Source: Lawsonibacter hominis
GTDB taxonomy: Bacteria; Bacillota; Clostridia; Oscillospirales; Oscillospiraceae
Direction of reading: 5' to 3'
Assembly: GCF_014287895.1 (NCBI RefSeq)
Contig: NZ_JACOPP010000005.1
Coordinates: forward strand, 1 to 64,000
Length of the DNA: 64,000 bases
Shown here: piece after piece, positions 50,779 to 60,791 of the stretch
How positions within the stretch are numbered: position 1 is the stretch's first letter
Layout of the letters: each line of letters starts with the position of its first letter
Position numbers and translations under genes: made by a program
Notes under the pieces: model-generated
Told to the model about the DNA's origin: nothing
Databases searched by the model: none
What the model saw: the letters and a program-made list of their open reading frames with translations, nothing else

Positions 50779-53700
50779 TCACCCGTTCAGCAGATGGGAC
50801 AGCGTGGCCAAAAACAGGGGAAAGTCAATGGGCTTTGCCACATGGGCGTCCATCCCGGCATCCAGCGCAGCCTGAACGTCCTCCGGAAAGGCGTTGGCGG
50901 TCATGGCGATGATGGGGATGCCTACGGCGTCGGACCGCTCCAGCGCCCGGATGGCGCGGGTCGCCTCGTACCCGTTCATTCCGGGCATTCGGATATCCAT
51001 CAGGATCGCGTCGAACGTCCCCGGCGGGGCCTCGGTAAAGGCGCGTACCGTTTGGATGCCGTCCGCCTTTCGGATGGACTGGGCCCCATACATTTGAAGC
51101 AGTTCACAGAGGATCTCCGCGTTGATGAGATTGTCCTCTGCCACCAGGAAGTGGCGTCCGGCCAGGGCGGGTTCCGCGCCGCCCGCGGGAAGCTCCGGGA
51201 CGGCGGAGAGAGGCGGCGCGGCGACTTCCCCTTCCAGCTCGACCCGGAAAACGCTTCCGCGGCGTACCTGGCTCTCCACGGAGATCGTGCCGCCCATCAG
51301 GTCGATCAGCCCTTTGGTGATGCTCAGCCCCAGCCCGGAACCCTCCACATGGGCGCTCCAGCGGCCGCGGGTAAAGGGTTCGAAGAGATGCTGCAGGAAC
51401 GGTTCCGGCATCCCGATGCCCGTGTCCCGGACCGTGAAACGGTAACGGCAGCGTCCCTTCGGCCGGAGCGGAGGTACCTCCTCCACCTGGAAATCCACCT
51501 GTCCGCCCTCCGGCGTGAATTTGATGGCGTTGCCCAGAAGATTGATCAGGATCTGGTTGATCCGCAGCGCGTCCCCATAAAAATACGAGTGACGGATCGA
51601 GGCGCTGTGCAGGACGAAGTGCAGTCCTGCCGCCTGCGCCTGAGGTTCCAGCATGGCAAAAAGCTGCTCTACCAGGTCTGGGAGGGAGACCCGCGTGATG
51701 CTGAGGGCGAGTTTGGCGTGTTCGATCTTGTTCATATCCAGGATATCGTTGATCAAACTCAAAAGATGCTGGGAGGCGTGGTCGATCTTCCGCAGACAGT
51801 CTGCCACCCGCGTATGGTCGTCCAGATGAGCCGAAGCCAGAGCGGTCATCCCCATGATGGCGTTCATGGGGGTGCGGATGTCGTGGCTCATGGAAGAAAG
51901 AAACTCGCTTTTGGCCCGGTTGGCCGCCTCGGCCAGCGCAAGGGCTTTTTCCAGCTCGGCGTTGCTCCGGCGCTCGGCTGAGAGCATGTCCGTCACGTCC
52001 GCCCGGACCATGCACAGCGTTTTGCGGTTGGCGTCCCCCCACAAAACATTGATCTGCTTGTACCGAAGCCCGCCCTTGGTTTGGTAAGGCATGACGAAGT
52101 CGTAGCCCAGAGGAGTCCGGGCCAGTCTCTGCAGCAGGGGATCCAGCTGGAGCTGGCGTCTCACGGTCTCGCGTTCCGCGTCGGGGGCATGCGCGGTGAA
52201 AAAATGCTCCACCGCGCTGCTGTAATCCTCCAGAACCAGAGGCGGAAGGTTTTCCAATATCGTCTGACGGGTATACAGGGTAAGACGTCCCGTGTCAAGG
52301 CTGACCAGGGCCAGAAGCTCAAAGGTGTAGGCGATCACGTTGAGCAGGCCCTGCTGCTCCCGGACCGAATCCGAAATGTCGGTCCGGGCCAGACAGATCC
52401 GCTTCAGCCGCAGGTCGGCGGCAAAGACCGTCATGTTTTTGGTCAGAAGCGCGCCGCTTTCGCTCAAGATAGAATAGGGGAAGGAATAGGTGCCCTCCCG
52501 TTCCAGCCGGCCCAGCAGATAAGCCGGAGTCAGCATCTGTTCCGTGCGGGCCTGATCCTTGGGGAGTACCTGGTGGGCCAGCATATGCGCCACCTGCTCG
52601 GAATGGCAGCCACTGCGGGCGGAGAGATCGCTGGCGCTTTCGGCGGCGGTCAGGATGGTATAGCGGTCGTTTTGCAGATCCACGTCCGCTACCATATCAT
52701 AGCTGGCCACCGAGAGCTGATGCAGAATGCGTTCGGATACCGTCTGTTCGGTGACGTCGGTGACGGTCAGAATACCGGTAAGGTCTCCCGTGTCCGGAGT
52801 CTCCACCAGATGGACCTTGAACTGGGCGTAACGTCCCTGGCGTTCCTGAGGAAACCGGATAAAGCAGGTGCGTACCAACTCCGTCTCTCCCCGGGCAAAT
52901 GCCGCGCGGGCAGGCGCGTTCCGGTATGTATCCAGAAAGTCGCATCGCTCCTCGCCATCCATGATAAAGCGGGCCAATGCGCGAAACAGATCCTCGCGGG
53001 TCGGGCCTGTGGAGACGGACAGGCCGGCGTCCGTATAGTCGATGAGCTCTACAAGCCGGTCTTGGGTCAAATTGCAGTGACCTGCGATCAGGGTATTTGG
53101 GCCGGGGGTGCGGTAGTGCTGCAGGATCAGTTCGTTGTACTGCTGGCGAAGCCGTTCCTGCTCCTCGCGCTCCCGGGTGATATCGTGATAGCCGGCATAG
53201 ATCCGGCGCTCGCCGTCGGAACTCTGGATCAGGGTGAGGTTGATTTTGACCCAGAGGTAGCCGCCGCCGCCGTTTTGCAGGCGGTATACGGCCTGGCAAT
53301 GGCGGTTCCGGCTGGACAGAAAGTTGGAGGCCAGTTCCTCCAATCGGCCCAGATCGTCCGGATGCACCCCGGCCGTAGCGTCGTCCCGGTACAGCTGCCA
53401 GGCCTGCTCCGGCGTCATGCCGGTCATCGCGGCAAAGCCTTCGGACAGAAACTCCGGCGTCATATGCCCGTTCGGATGCAGACGCACCACGGCCACGCCG
53501 CCGGGCAGGTGCTTGAGTATCGTCTGAAAATATTGCTCCAGCCGGTCTTTTTCCCGCTGGGCGCGCACGGTCCACGTAACGTCCCGGACGTATTTCACGT
53601 AGGCCGGGATGCCGTACCAAACGGTCTCCCGGAAGCGGGTGCTGTAGAACCGGTTTCCAACCACCATCTCGTGGTCGACGCCATCCGGCGCGTGGCCCTG

Positions 53701-55407
53701 CAGCGTGCAGAACTCACAGGGAGAAGCGCGTCCGTGAAGGGCCGCATAGCATTTTTGACCGATGCAGATCTGACCGCTGCCGAACAGCCGCCGGGATTCG
53801 TTGACGTAGAGCAGGTCGTAATTTTCCCGGTCGATGACGTAGACACCGTCCGCCGCTTCGTTGGTGATGCTCTGAAACAGGCGGGTCTCCGGCGACATGC
53901 CGGTAAAGACCGCATAAAGGCGGATGCTTTCGGCCAGCGGGTCCAACCTGCGTGCGTTGAGATGGAGCCAGATCAGCTCGCCGTTTTTGTGGCGCATCCG
54001 ATAGGAGATATCCAGCAGCTTGCCGTGTTCCAGCGTGTCCCTGGCGGCGGCCAAGACCCGGGGACGGTCGGATTCAAAGACTGTGCCCAGGGGATCCGCC
54101 CGGACCATTGCCGCAAATTCTTCACGCGTGTGCCCGGAGAGCGCGGGGACGCCGTCTGAAAAGAAGGTGGGGATCAGGCGTGTCCCCTCCAGCCGGTAGC
54201 TGGCGATACCGCCGGGAATGGAATTGACCAGATGATCCATCTCCAGCTGGGCTTCCTTCAGATCGGAGATGTTGTGGAGCACACAGTGGAGCAGAGGAAG
54301 CCCCCCCTCTTCGCCCAGCCATTTTACCAGGGCCCGGACCCATACGATGTGGCCGTCCCGGTGCAGCTTGCGAAACTCAAAGGTGGAGAGCTGATGGGTC
54401 TCGAGGACCATCCGGGCCTGAGCGATCACCATGGGGGCATCCTCCCGGTAAACCAGCTCCGTGGCATCCCGTTGGATGAGCTGGGCGTATTCCGCCGGAG
54501 TATGGCCGGTCAGGGCTGGAACGCCGTCGGAAAAGTACACGGCCTCGAAGCGGTCCGAGGCCCTGTAGATCACCACGCCGCCCGGAATGGCGTTGACGAT
54601 GTCCTGGAGCTTTTCGCTGGCGCGCGTCAACTCCGGCTCCAGGTTCATCGTTGGGCTGATGTCGCTGTATATGCCGTACAAAAGCTGACTGCCATCCGGC
54701 TGGGACTTGACCGAGCCGTCCAGGCGGATCCGGCGGTACTCCTGCCTGCGGTCATTCCAGAGCCGGTAGGTATGCTGGAGGACGGCATTCCCCTGCCGGA
54801 GGGCGTCCTCCATGACCCGATAGAGGGCGGACCGATCTTCCGGGTGAACGCCCAGCACGCCGACCCGGTCCTCCAGCGCTTGGATATGCTCCTGACTGCA
54901 GCCGATGATCTCATAAAAAGCCGGGTTGCGGAACACCGGGATAAGCCGGGCGCCGTCGGACCGGTAGACGCACAGACCGCAGGGGATATTGCTGAAGATA
55001 GCCCAAAGCTCGGCCTGAAGGGCCTTGGACTGCTCCTCCTCCCGCTGCGTCTGCGTCACGTCCAGAATGTATTCGATGTAAGCGCTCCGGCCGGCCCAGT
55101 CGATCAGTTTGCCGCTGAACTGATACAGACGCTGTGTGTCTGGGTGGCGGAAGCGGCGCACCGGCAGCTCCGTGTCGCTCAGACGGTCGGCCTGGCAGAA
55201 GGGGCAGGGGGCGTCAAAGCCTGCGGCCTGATAACAGGTGATCCCCTGAAGGGTACCCTCGTGCGGAAAAAGCCGCTTTGCCAGCGCATTGGCATACAGC
55301 AGCTCCCGGCTGTCCGCCGCGCTGACGCAGATCGCCACGGGCGCGTGGTCCAGTACGGCGGACAACTGACCGGTGGAGGGGGCAGGAGAGACGCCTTGCT
55401 GCGTCAT
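50779..55407 (-). CDS. Multi-PAS hybrid sensor histidine kinase with receiver domain
   Basis: 1542 residues, no membrane helices. Starts at ATG 55407 (AGAGGTG upstream). At least five PAS/PAC repeats, several opening PGGVVIYR, PGGIASYR or PGGVAVVR and FSDGVPALTGHT; one at ~20-130 and another near ~540-570 carry C-x(8-9)-PCxxC motifs (CYQAAGFDAPCPFC, CYAALHGRASPCEFC). Then HisKA with SMSHDIRTPMNAI (His near 1174), HATPase_c (NAIKFTPEGG, DTGIGM, GSGLGLSI) and a receiver (VAEDNLINAEIL; phospho-Asp in LMDIRMPGMNG, ~1470). The GGDEF/EAL regulator gene is upstream by 124 nt and is the likely partner. Confidence 0.9.
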   Translation of the reverse strand: MTQQGVSPAPSTGQLSAVLDHAPVAICVSAADSRELLYANALAKRLFPHEGTLQGITCYQAAGFDAPCPFCQADRLSDTELPVRRFRHPDTQRLYQFSGKLIDWAGRSAYIEYILDVTQTQREEEQSKALQAELWAIFSNIPCGLCVYRSDGARLIPVFRNPAFYEIIGCSQEHIQALEDRVGVLGVHPEDRSALYRVMEDALRQGNAVLQHTYRLWNDRRQEYRRIRLDGSVKSQPDGSQLLYGIYSDISPTMNLEPELTRASEKLQDIVNAIPGGVVIYRASDRFEAVYFSDGVPALTGHTPAEYAQLIQRDATELVYREDAPMVIAQARMVLETHQLSTFEFRKLHRDGHIVWVRALVKWLGEEGGLPLLHCVLHNISDLKEAQLEMDHLVNSIPGGIASYRLEGTRLIPTFFSDGVPALSGHTREEFAAMVRADPLGTVFESDRPRVLAAARDTLEHGKLLDISYRMRHKNGELIWLHLNARRLDPLAESIRLYAVFTGMSPETRLFQSITNEAADGVYVIDRENYDLLYVNESRRLFGSGQICIGQKCYAALHGRASPCEFCTLQGHAPDGVDHEMVVGNRFYSTRFRETVWYGIPAYVKYVRDVTWTVRAQREKDRLEQYFQTILKHLPGGVAVVRLHPNGHMTPEFLSEGFAAMTGMTPEQAWQLYRDDATAGVHPDDLGRLEELASNFLSSRNRHCQAVYRLQNGGGGYLWVKINLTLIQSSDGERRIYAGYHDITREREEQERLRQQYNELILQHYRTPGPNTLIAGHCNLTQDRLVELIDYTDAGLSVSTGPTREDLFRALARFIMDGEERCDFLDTYRNAPARAAFARGETELVRTCFIRFPQERQGRYAQFKVHLVETPDTGDLTGILTVTDVTEQTVSERILHQLSVASYDMVADVDLQNDRYTILTAAESASDLSARSGCHSEQVAHMLAHQVLPKDQARTEQMLTPAYLLGRLEREGTYSFPYSILSESGALLTKNMTVFAADLRLKRICLARTDISDSVREQQGLLNVIAYTFELLALVSLDTGRLTLYTRQTILENLPPLVLEDYSSAVEHFFTAHAPDAERETVRRQLQLDPLLQRLARTPLGYDFVMPYQTKGGLRYKQINVLWGDANRKTLCMVRADVTDMLSAERRSNAELEKALALAEAANRAKSEFLSSMSHDIRTPMNAIMGMTALASAHLDDHTRVADCLRKIDHASQHLLSLINDILDMNKIEHAKLALSITRVSLPDLVEQLFAMLEPQAQAAGLHFVLHSASIRHSYFYGDALRINQILINLLGNAIKFTPEGGQVDFQVEEVPPLRPKGRCRYRFTVRDTGIGMPEPFLQHLFEPFTRGRWSAHVEGSGLGLSITKGLIDLMGGTISVESQVRRGSVFRVELEGEVAAPPLSAVPELPAGGAEPALAGRHFLVAEDNLINAEILCELLQMYGAQSIRKADGIQTVRAFTEAPPGTFDAILMDIRMPGMNGYEATRAIRALERSDAVGIPIIAMTANAFPEDVQAALDAGMDAHVAKPIDFPLFLATLSHLLNG

Positions 55408-55531
55408 AGTTTGCGCACCTCTGCTTTCACCGCTCTGCTCAGAGCATACGATCCGAGCGAGCCTGACTGAGACTGTCCGGAGGGGTGGGCCTGGCTGGAT
55501 GAGCCTTCCGCCCGGCGGCCGTTTGGATGCA

Positions 55532-58126
55532 TCATGCGTGCGTTCCCGTCCACAGGCAGCAGCCGCCCTTCTGGTTCGACTTGGCACGGTACAGGGCCTC
55601 GTCGGCATAGGCGAGGGTCTCCGCCGTCAGGGTCTCCGCCCGGGTGCAGATGACCGCGCCGGCCGAGCAGGAGGCGGGGAAGGGGCCGCAGCCCTCCTCC
55701 TGCCGAAAGGCCCGGCAGATGGAGCAGCCCTTTTTGAGGGTGGTTTCCGGCGAGGGCATCTGCTTCATGACCACCACAAATTCGTCGCCGCCCAGGCGGA
55801 CGAGAATGTCGCTGCCGCGGGTCTGCCTACGCAGCACGGAGGCGAAGCGTTTGAGGATCCGGTCCCCCTCCGCGTGGCCGAAGGTGTCGTTGATCTGCTT
55901 GAGATTATCCAGGTCGAACATGTAGACGGCCGCGGGCAAATCCTCCCGCCGCAGGGCCAGCGCCGCTGTGTGCAGGCCGCGGCGGTTGAGCAGGCCGGTC
56001 AGATAGTCCCGGCAGGCGGCATCCTCCAGCGCCCGTTCCCGCTCCCGGGAGGAGGTGACGCCCATCGCGCGCATGACCCGCTTCCACAGGCTCCTCTGCG
56101 TGTGCGGTTTGGCGGCGAAGTCGTCCGCGCCCTGTTCCAGGGCCCGTTCTTCCAGCCGGGCGTCTCCGGGAGCGGTGGCCACCACGGGGATCTTCCACAC
56201 CGCCTTTTCCCGCTGGAGCACTTCCAGCACGGAAAACCCCTCGGCCCTGGGCAGAGTCAGGCTCAGAACAACGGCGGCGATCTGCTGTTCCCGGTGGGCG
56301 ATACAGCCCATCGCCGTATGGCCGTCGGCGGCTTCAATCACATGATAGCTCTCTCCAAAGGTTTTGCGTACCTGGGAGCGGTAGGCCGCATCCTCGTCCG
56401 CCACCAACAGGATCTGGGTGCGGCGTTCCGAAGGAGCGGCGCTTGCAGCCGCGGGGGGCGGGGCCTCCTGCTGGTTGCGCAGCAGCGCCTCAAACGCGGA
56501 GCAGGGCATGGGCTTTGCAAAATAGTAGCCCTGTACGTAGTCGCAGCCGATCTCCTGCAAACGCTCCAGCTGCGCCCGGGTCTCCACGCCCTCGGCCACT
56601 ACGCTCAGATTCATCCAGCGGGCCAGATCCATGATAAAGCGCAGGATCCCCTGATCCACGGGCTTGGCCGTCTCGCTCTGGATGAATTTCATATCCAGCT
56701 TCAGAATGTCCAGCGGCATCTGATTGAGCATATTCAGGGAGGAGTAGCCGCTTCCAAAGTCGTCCATTTCAATGACAAAGCCCAGCTCCCGCAGCCGGCG
56801 TACCGTGGCCGCCAGCTGGTCCGGATGCTCCGTGTAGGCGCTCTCCGTGATCTCCAGATGCAGGCTGGAGGCGGGAAGGCCGTATGCTTCAAGGGTGGCT
56901 GTCAAAAGCTCGATCAGATCCGCCTGATACACATCGGCCCGTGATACATTGACCGAGATGGAAAGCGGTACCCCGCCCGCGCCGCTCCACGCCTGCAGTA
57001 CGGAACAGACCTTGTTCCACACATACTGGTCCAGCTTGGTAATAAAACCATTTTTTTCAAACAGAGGGATGAACTCCGACGGCAGCAGAAGGCCCCATTC
57101 CGGGTGCTGCCAGCGGACCAATGCCTCCGCCCCGGCCAGCCGGTCGTCCTTGATGTTGTATTTGGGCTGCAAATAGATCTGGAACTGATCCTGGGCAAGC
57201 GCCGCCTCCATGCTGTCCGTAATGGCCTGCTCCCGCAGAAGGGGACTGCGCAGAGCGTCGTCGTAGCGCGCGAAATGCTTCCCATACTGGCCCCGGATGC
57301 TGCGGGCGGCCAGCAGGGCCCGGTCGCACATATGCTCCACCGGCAGCGTCCGGTCCGTCACCGGATAGATGCCCCACTTCATGATCACGTTTTTGGCGTT
57401 GGAAAGGGTGTTGACCTGGGCGCCAAACCGGAGGAACAGCGTGTCGGTGTAGCACGCCTGACGCTTGAGCAGGCAGGCGAAGCGGTCCGCGTTGAAATGG
57501 CCGCAGATGCCCTGGTCTCCCACCAGGCCGGTATACAGCTCCGCCACGCCCCGCAGCAGGCAATCGCCGGTGGGGACGCCGAACATATCGTTGATCAGCT
57601 TAAAATTTTCAATGTCAGAGCAGATGATGTCGTATTCCTGTTCCGGGTGCAGCAGGAGCAGCTGCTTGACCTGCTGATAAAAAAATTCCTTGCTGTAGAG
57701 ACCGGTCAGCCGGTCGTACTGCACCTGACAGATCATGGCGGAGGTCTCCCGCAGGCGGATGATGTTGGCGATCCGGTGCAGGATGACCTGAGGCCGGTAA
57801 GGTTTGACCACAAAATCCGCCGCGCCGCCGGAGAGAGCCGCTATCTCGGCGGCTTCGCTGTCCTGACGGGTGGTAACGATCACGGGGATGGAGGCGAGCG
57901 CCTGCTCCGCCTTTGCCTGGGCCAGAAACGCGCACCCGTCCATCCCGGGCAGGACCAGATCCAGCAGAATCAGCGCGATCTCATCCGGACGCTCCCGCAG
58001 TACGCCAAGCGCCTGGGCGCCGTTTTCCGTCTCGAGCACCCGATACTCCGGCGTGAGAATGGTACGGAGGTCGGCGCGGTTGACCGGATCGTCGTCTACG
58101 ATCAGGATCTGTTTCTGCAGCGTCAT
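55532..58126 (-). CDS. Response regulator with degenerate GGDEF, EAL, pseudo-receiver and GGDEF domains
   Basis: 864 residues. (1) Receiver 1-120 with DDD at 11-13 and phospho-Asp56 in LLDLVLPGMDG. (2) A GGDEF-like domain ~130-270 whose active site is NADRF, so not a cyclase. (3) EAL domain ~300-550 with EALVRW, ITESA, DDFGSG, KLD, EGVET and QGYYF intact, a predicted phosphodiesterase. (4) A second receiver-like domain ~570-690 in which the phospho-Asp position is Ser (VVLSLTLPRAEGF), a pseudo-receiver. (5) A GGDEF domain ~715-864 with RLGGDEF intact and an RGSD inhibitory site five residues before it. Could both make and degrade c-di-GMP. ATG 58126 after GGAGG. Confidence 0.9.
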   Translation of the reverse strand: MTLQKQILIVDDDPVNRADLRTILTPEYRVLETENGAQALGVLRERPDEIALILLDLVLPGMDGCAFLAQAKAEQALASIPVIVTTRQDSEAAEIAALSGGAADFVVKPYRPQVILHRIANIIRLRETSAMICQVQYDRLTGLYSKEFFYQQVKQLLLLHPEQEYDIICSDIENFKLINDMFGVPTGDCLLRGVAELYTGLVGDQGICGHFNADRFACLLKRQACYTDTLFLRFGAQVNTLSNAKNVIMKWGIYPVTDRTLPVEHMCDRALLAARSIRGQYGKHFARYDDALRSPLLREQAITDSMEAALAQDQFQIYLQPKYNIKDDRLAGAEALVRWQHPEWGLLLPSEFIPLFEKNGFITKLDQYVWNKVCSVLQAWSGAGGVPLSISVNVSRADVYQADLIELLTATLEAYGLPASSLHLEITESAYTEHPDQLAATVRRLRELGFVIEMDDFGSGYSSLNMLNQMPLDILKLDMKFIQSETAKPVDQGILRFIMDLARWMNLSVVAEGVETRAQLERLQEIGCDYVQGYYFAKPMPCSAFEALLRNQQEAPPPAAASAAPSERRTQILLVADEDAAYRSQVRKTFGESYHVIEAADGHTAMGCIAHREQQIAAVVLSLTLPRAEGFSVLEVLQREKAVWKIPVVATAPGDARLEERALEQGADDFAAKPHTQRSLWKRVMRAMGVTSSRERERALEDAACRDYLTGLLNRRGLHTAALALRREDLPAAVYMFDLDNLKQINDTFGHAEGDRILKRFASVLRRQTRGSDILVRLGGDEFVVVMKQMPSPETTLKKGCSICRAFRQEEGCGPFPASCSAGAVICTRAETLTAETLAYADEALYRAKSNQKGGCCLWTGTHA

Positions 58127-58181
58127 GACGGAGCCTCCTTGTCCTCTGCGGGGATCCCCAATTTTGTTGTATCTCCTTCTG

Positions 58182-58210
58182 ATTCTATCATACAAGCGGA
58201 GGCAGTGCAA
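58182..58210 (-). promoter_or_regulatory. Promoter of the c-di-GMP regulator operon
   Basis: Minus-strand TTGCAC (58210-58205), 17-bp spacer, TAGAAT (58187-58182). It lies in the short gap after the YkvI-type gene. Confidence 0.65.
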
Positions 58211-58223
58211 TATTTTGGTACAT

Positions 58224-59306
58224 TTATGGTGCGGGCGCGTTCTCTGCCACGCTGGCTTTGTGCAAAAAGCGGAAATGGAGGGCCACGCCGATCAGCGCAA
58301 AAAAGCCCACATAGCCGCAGAGCGGGTAGACGTAGCTGACCACATTCTTAAAGCCGAAGATGCTCCCCACAAAGGCCAGGGCGCACAGCAGGGCCAGAAA
58401 CCGCCGGGACAGCCGGCCGCCCAGCCGCACCTCCAGCCGGGAGGTGATACCGAACAGGCTGGACAGGGCGGCGGTAAACATGCCGCACAGCAGCAGCAGC
58501 GCATAGAGCACGCCGAGGGCGGGAAAGACCTGAGAGGCCAGAGCCAGCATCGGCAGTTCCGCATCCCCCACCAGGGCGCGGAAGAGGATCATGGGCAGCA
58601 GGATGCAGATGAAAATGACCGCCAGCAGGAGGCTGCCAAGCCCCAAGCCCCTGCGGATGGCGCGCGTATCCTCCATCTCCTGGGTCAGGGGGACCAGGAT
58701 GGTAATGGCGGCCATCATATTGTAGGAGATAAAGGATACGGCGGAAAACAGCCAGTTGCCCAGCAGGGGGTTGCCGCTGGCGAAGGGGAGGGCGGGAAGC
58801 CCTTCCGTGGGCAGCCGGAGGACGGCAAGGGCGCCCACCACAACGGCGGCGCCCACCAGCAGGGGCACCACCACGCCAAAGGCGGCCACCAGTCCGGCCG
58901 CGCCGGTCACGGCTACCAGCAGCACGAGAAGCGTCATGGCCGCGTCGCCCAACAGGGCGGGGATACCGAACAGCTGCTCCAGCAGGGCGCCTGACCCGGC
59001 GATCATCCCCATCATGCAGCCGAACAGGAACAGGAGAAACACAGCGGAAAAAAAGCCGCGCAGGACGGGGTGCGTTCCGTGGAGGATGATTTTGTCAAAG
59101 GCTGTATATCCCGTGCGTTTGGCAATGTCCAGCACCATCCAGCCGAAGAGCCAGAAAGCCGCGATGGCCAGCACCATGCCTGCCAGGCCCCAGGCGCCGA
59201 ACCGGCCGAAAAACTGCAGCAGCTCCTGCCCGGAGAGGAAGCCCGCTCCCAGGAAACTGCCCGTAAAAAGTACGGCGATCTGCATCGGCGTTATTTTTTT
59301 CTTCAT
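58224..59306 (-). CDS. YkvI-type membrane transporter
   Basis: 360 residues with about ten helices, beginning MKKKITPMQIAVLFTGSFLGAGFLSGQELLQFFGRFG, the recognisable start of YkvI-family proteins of the APC superfamily, with the unwound GAGFLSG in helix 1. Family substrate is not established. Probably a separate gene; its stop lies 14 nt before the next promoter. Confidence 0.82.
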   Translation of the reverse strand: MKKKITPMQIAVLFTGSFLGAGFLSGQELLQFFGRFGAWGLAGMVLAIAAFWLFGWMVLDIAKRTGYTAFDKIILHGTHPVLRGFFSAVFLLFLFGCMMGMIAGSGALLEQLFGIPALLGDAAMTLLVLLVAVTGAAGLVAAFGVVVPLLVGAAVVVGALAVLRLPTEGLPALPFASGNPLLGNWLFSAVSFISYNMMAAITILVPLTQEMEDTRAIRRGLGLGSLLLAVIFICILLPMILFRALVGDAELPMLALASQVFPALGVLYALLLLCGMFTAALSSLFGITSRLEVRLGGRLSRRFLALLCALAFVGSIFGFKNVVSYVYPLCGYVGFFALIGVALHFRFLHKASVAENAPAP

Positions 59307-59324
59307 GGATCTGCCTCCAAAACG

Positions 59325-59390
59325 CGGCGGGGGCAGGCCGCCGCCCTACTTCAAGTGGTTTCCCACGTAGGACGGGGCCTGCCCCCGCCG
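59325..59390. repeat. REP-like palindrome before purD end
   Basis: CGGCGGGGGCAGGC (59325-59338) pairs with GCCTGCCCCCGCCG (59377-59390). The 38-nt centre contains CGCCCTAC and GTAGGACG that can extend the stem. Similar GC-rich stems with a CCCTAC core are common in clostridial intergenic regions. Confidence 0.55.
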
Positions 59391-59400
59391 AAAGCGTTGC

Positions 59401-60657
59401 TTATACCCGCCCAATGTCGGTGCGGAACTGCATATCGGTAAAGGAAATCTCCTTTGCGGCGGCGTAAGCGGCCTGGATGGCGGCTTCCAGGTCCAGGCCC
59501 GTGGCAGTCACGCCCAGCACCCGCCCGCCGTTGGTCAGGACCGTGCCGTCCCCGCTCAGCCGGGTCCCCGCGTGGAAGACCACGGCGGACCGGCCGGCCT
59601 GTTCCAGACCGGAGATGGGGTACCCCTTCTGGTAAGCAGCGGGGTACCCGCCGGAAGCCAGCACCAGGCAGCAGGCCGCGCCGGACTTCCACCTGATATC
59701 CACTTTATCCAGCGTGCCCGTCCGACATGCCTGAAAAATTTCCAACAGGTCGCTTTCCAGCAGGGAGAGCACCGCCTGACACTCCGGGTCGCCAAAGCGG
59801 GCGTTGTATTCCACCACCTTGGGCCCGCTGGGGGTGAGCATCAGGCCGAAGTAGAGCACGCCCTGGAACGGCCGTCCCTCCGCCTGGAGCGCCGCAACGG
59901 TGGGCAGAAAGATCTCGTCCATACACCGCTGGGCCACCGCTTGCGTGTAGTTGGGAGAAGGGGAGATGGCGCCCATGCCGCCGGTGTTGGGACCTTGGTT
60001 TCCGTCAAAGGCCCGCTTGTGATCCTGACTAGAGGGCATGCACAGAAGATGCGCTCCGTCGCAGAACGCAAGCACCGTTACCTCAGGGCCGGTCATGCAC
60101 TCCTCGATGACCAGCCTGGCGCCTGCGGCGCCGAACTTGCCGTCGCTCATCATCGCGCGCACCGCCGCCCTGGCCTCGTCCACCGTCTGGGCTACGATCA
60201 CGCCCTTGCCCAGGGCCAGGCCGTCGGCCTTCACCACGATCGGGGCGCCCTCGGCCTCCACATAGGCCAGCGCCGCGTCCAGGCCGGTAAAGGCCTGGTA
60301 TTTGGCGGTGGGGATGTGATACTTGGCCATCAGGTTCTTGGAAAAGATCTTGCTGGCCTCGATGACCGCGGCGTTTTTCCGGGGGCCAAAGGCGGGGATG
60401 CCGGCCGCCTCCAGTGCGTCCACCATGCCAAGGGCCAGCGGGTCGTCCGGAGCCACCACCACAAAATCCATCGCGTGTTCCCGGGCCCAGGCCACCATGG
60501 CCTCCACATCGGTGGCGGCGATGGGGACGCACTGGGCGATGGAGGCGATGCCGCCGTTGCCCGGGGCGCAGTAGAGTTCATGGACCGACGGGCTCTGCTT
60601 CAGCTTCCAGCAGATGGCGTGCTCCCGCCCGCCTCCGCCGACAACCAGTACTTTCAT
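59401..60657 (-). CDS. purD: Phosphoribosylamine-glycine ligase
   Basis: 418 residues (MKVLVVGGGGREHAICWKLKQSP start). ATP-grasp enzyme: KADGLALGKGVIVAQT, LVIEECMTGPEVTVLAFCDG, KRAFDGNQGPNTGGMGAISPSP and VEYNARFGDPECQAVLSLLE are the diagnostic segments. Makes glycinamide ribonucleotide, step two of purine synthesis. ATG 60657 sits 7 nt after GAGG; an ATG at 60660 is directly adjacent. Last gene of the pur operon in this window. Confidence 0.96.
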   Translation of the reverse strand: MKVLVVGGGGREHAICWKLKQSPSVHELYCAPGNGGIASIAQCVPIAATDVEAMVAWAREHAMDFVVVAPDDPLALGMVDALEAAGIPAFGPRKNAAVIEASKIFSKNLMAKYHIPTAKYQAFTGLDAALAYVEAEGAPIVVKADGLALGKGVIVAQTVDEARAAVRAMMSDGKFGAAGARLVIEECMTGPEVTVLAFCDGAHLLCMPSSQDHKRAFDGNQGPNTGGMGAISPSPNYTQAVAQRCMDEIFLPTVAALQAEGRPFQGVLYFGLMLTPSGPKVVEYNARFGDPECQAVLSLLESDLLEIFQACRTGTLDKVDIRWKSGAACCLVLASGGYPAAYQKGYPISGLEQAGRSAVVFHAGTRLSGDGTVLTNGGRVLGVTATGLDLEAAIQAAYAAAKEISFTDMQFRTDIGRV

Positions 60658-60791
60658 CATATAACCTCGCTTTGCGTGGAAGAATGTTCGCCTTCCCGCA
60701 CAGGGGCGCGGGGGCGCAGACCGCCCGAAACGCCCCGCGGCACGGCGGTCTGGGATCGACAGGGGTCAAAGCCTTCGGGAACGCCCGGCGA

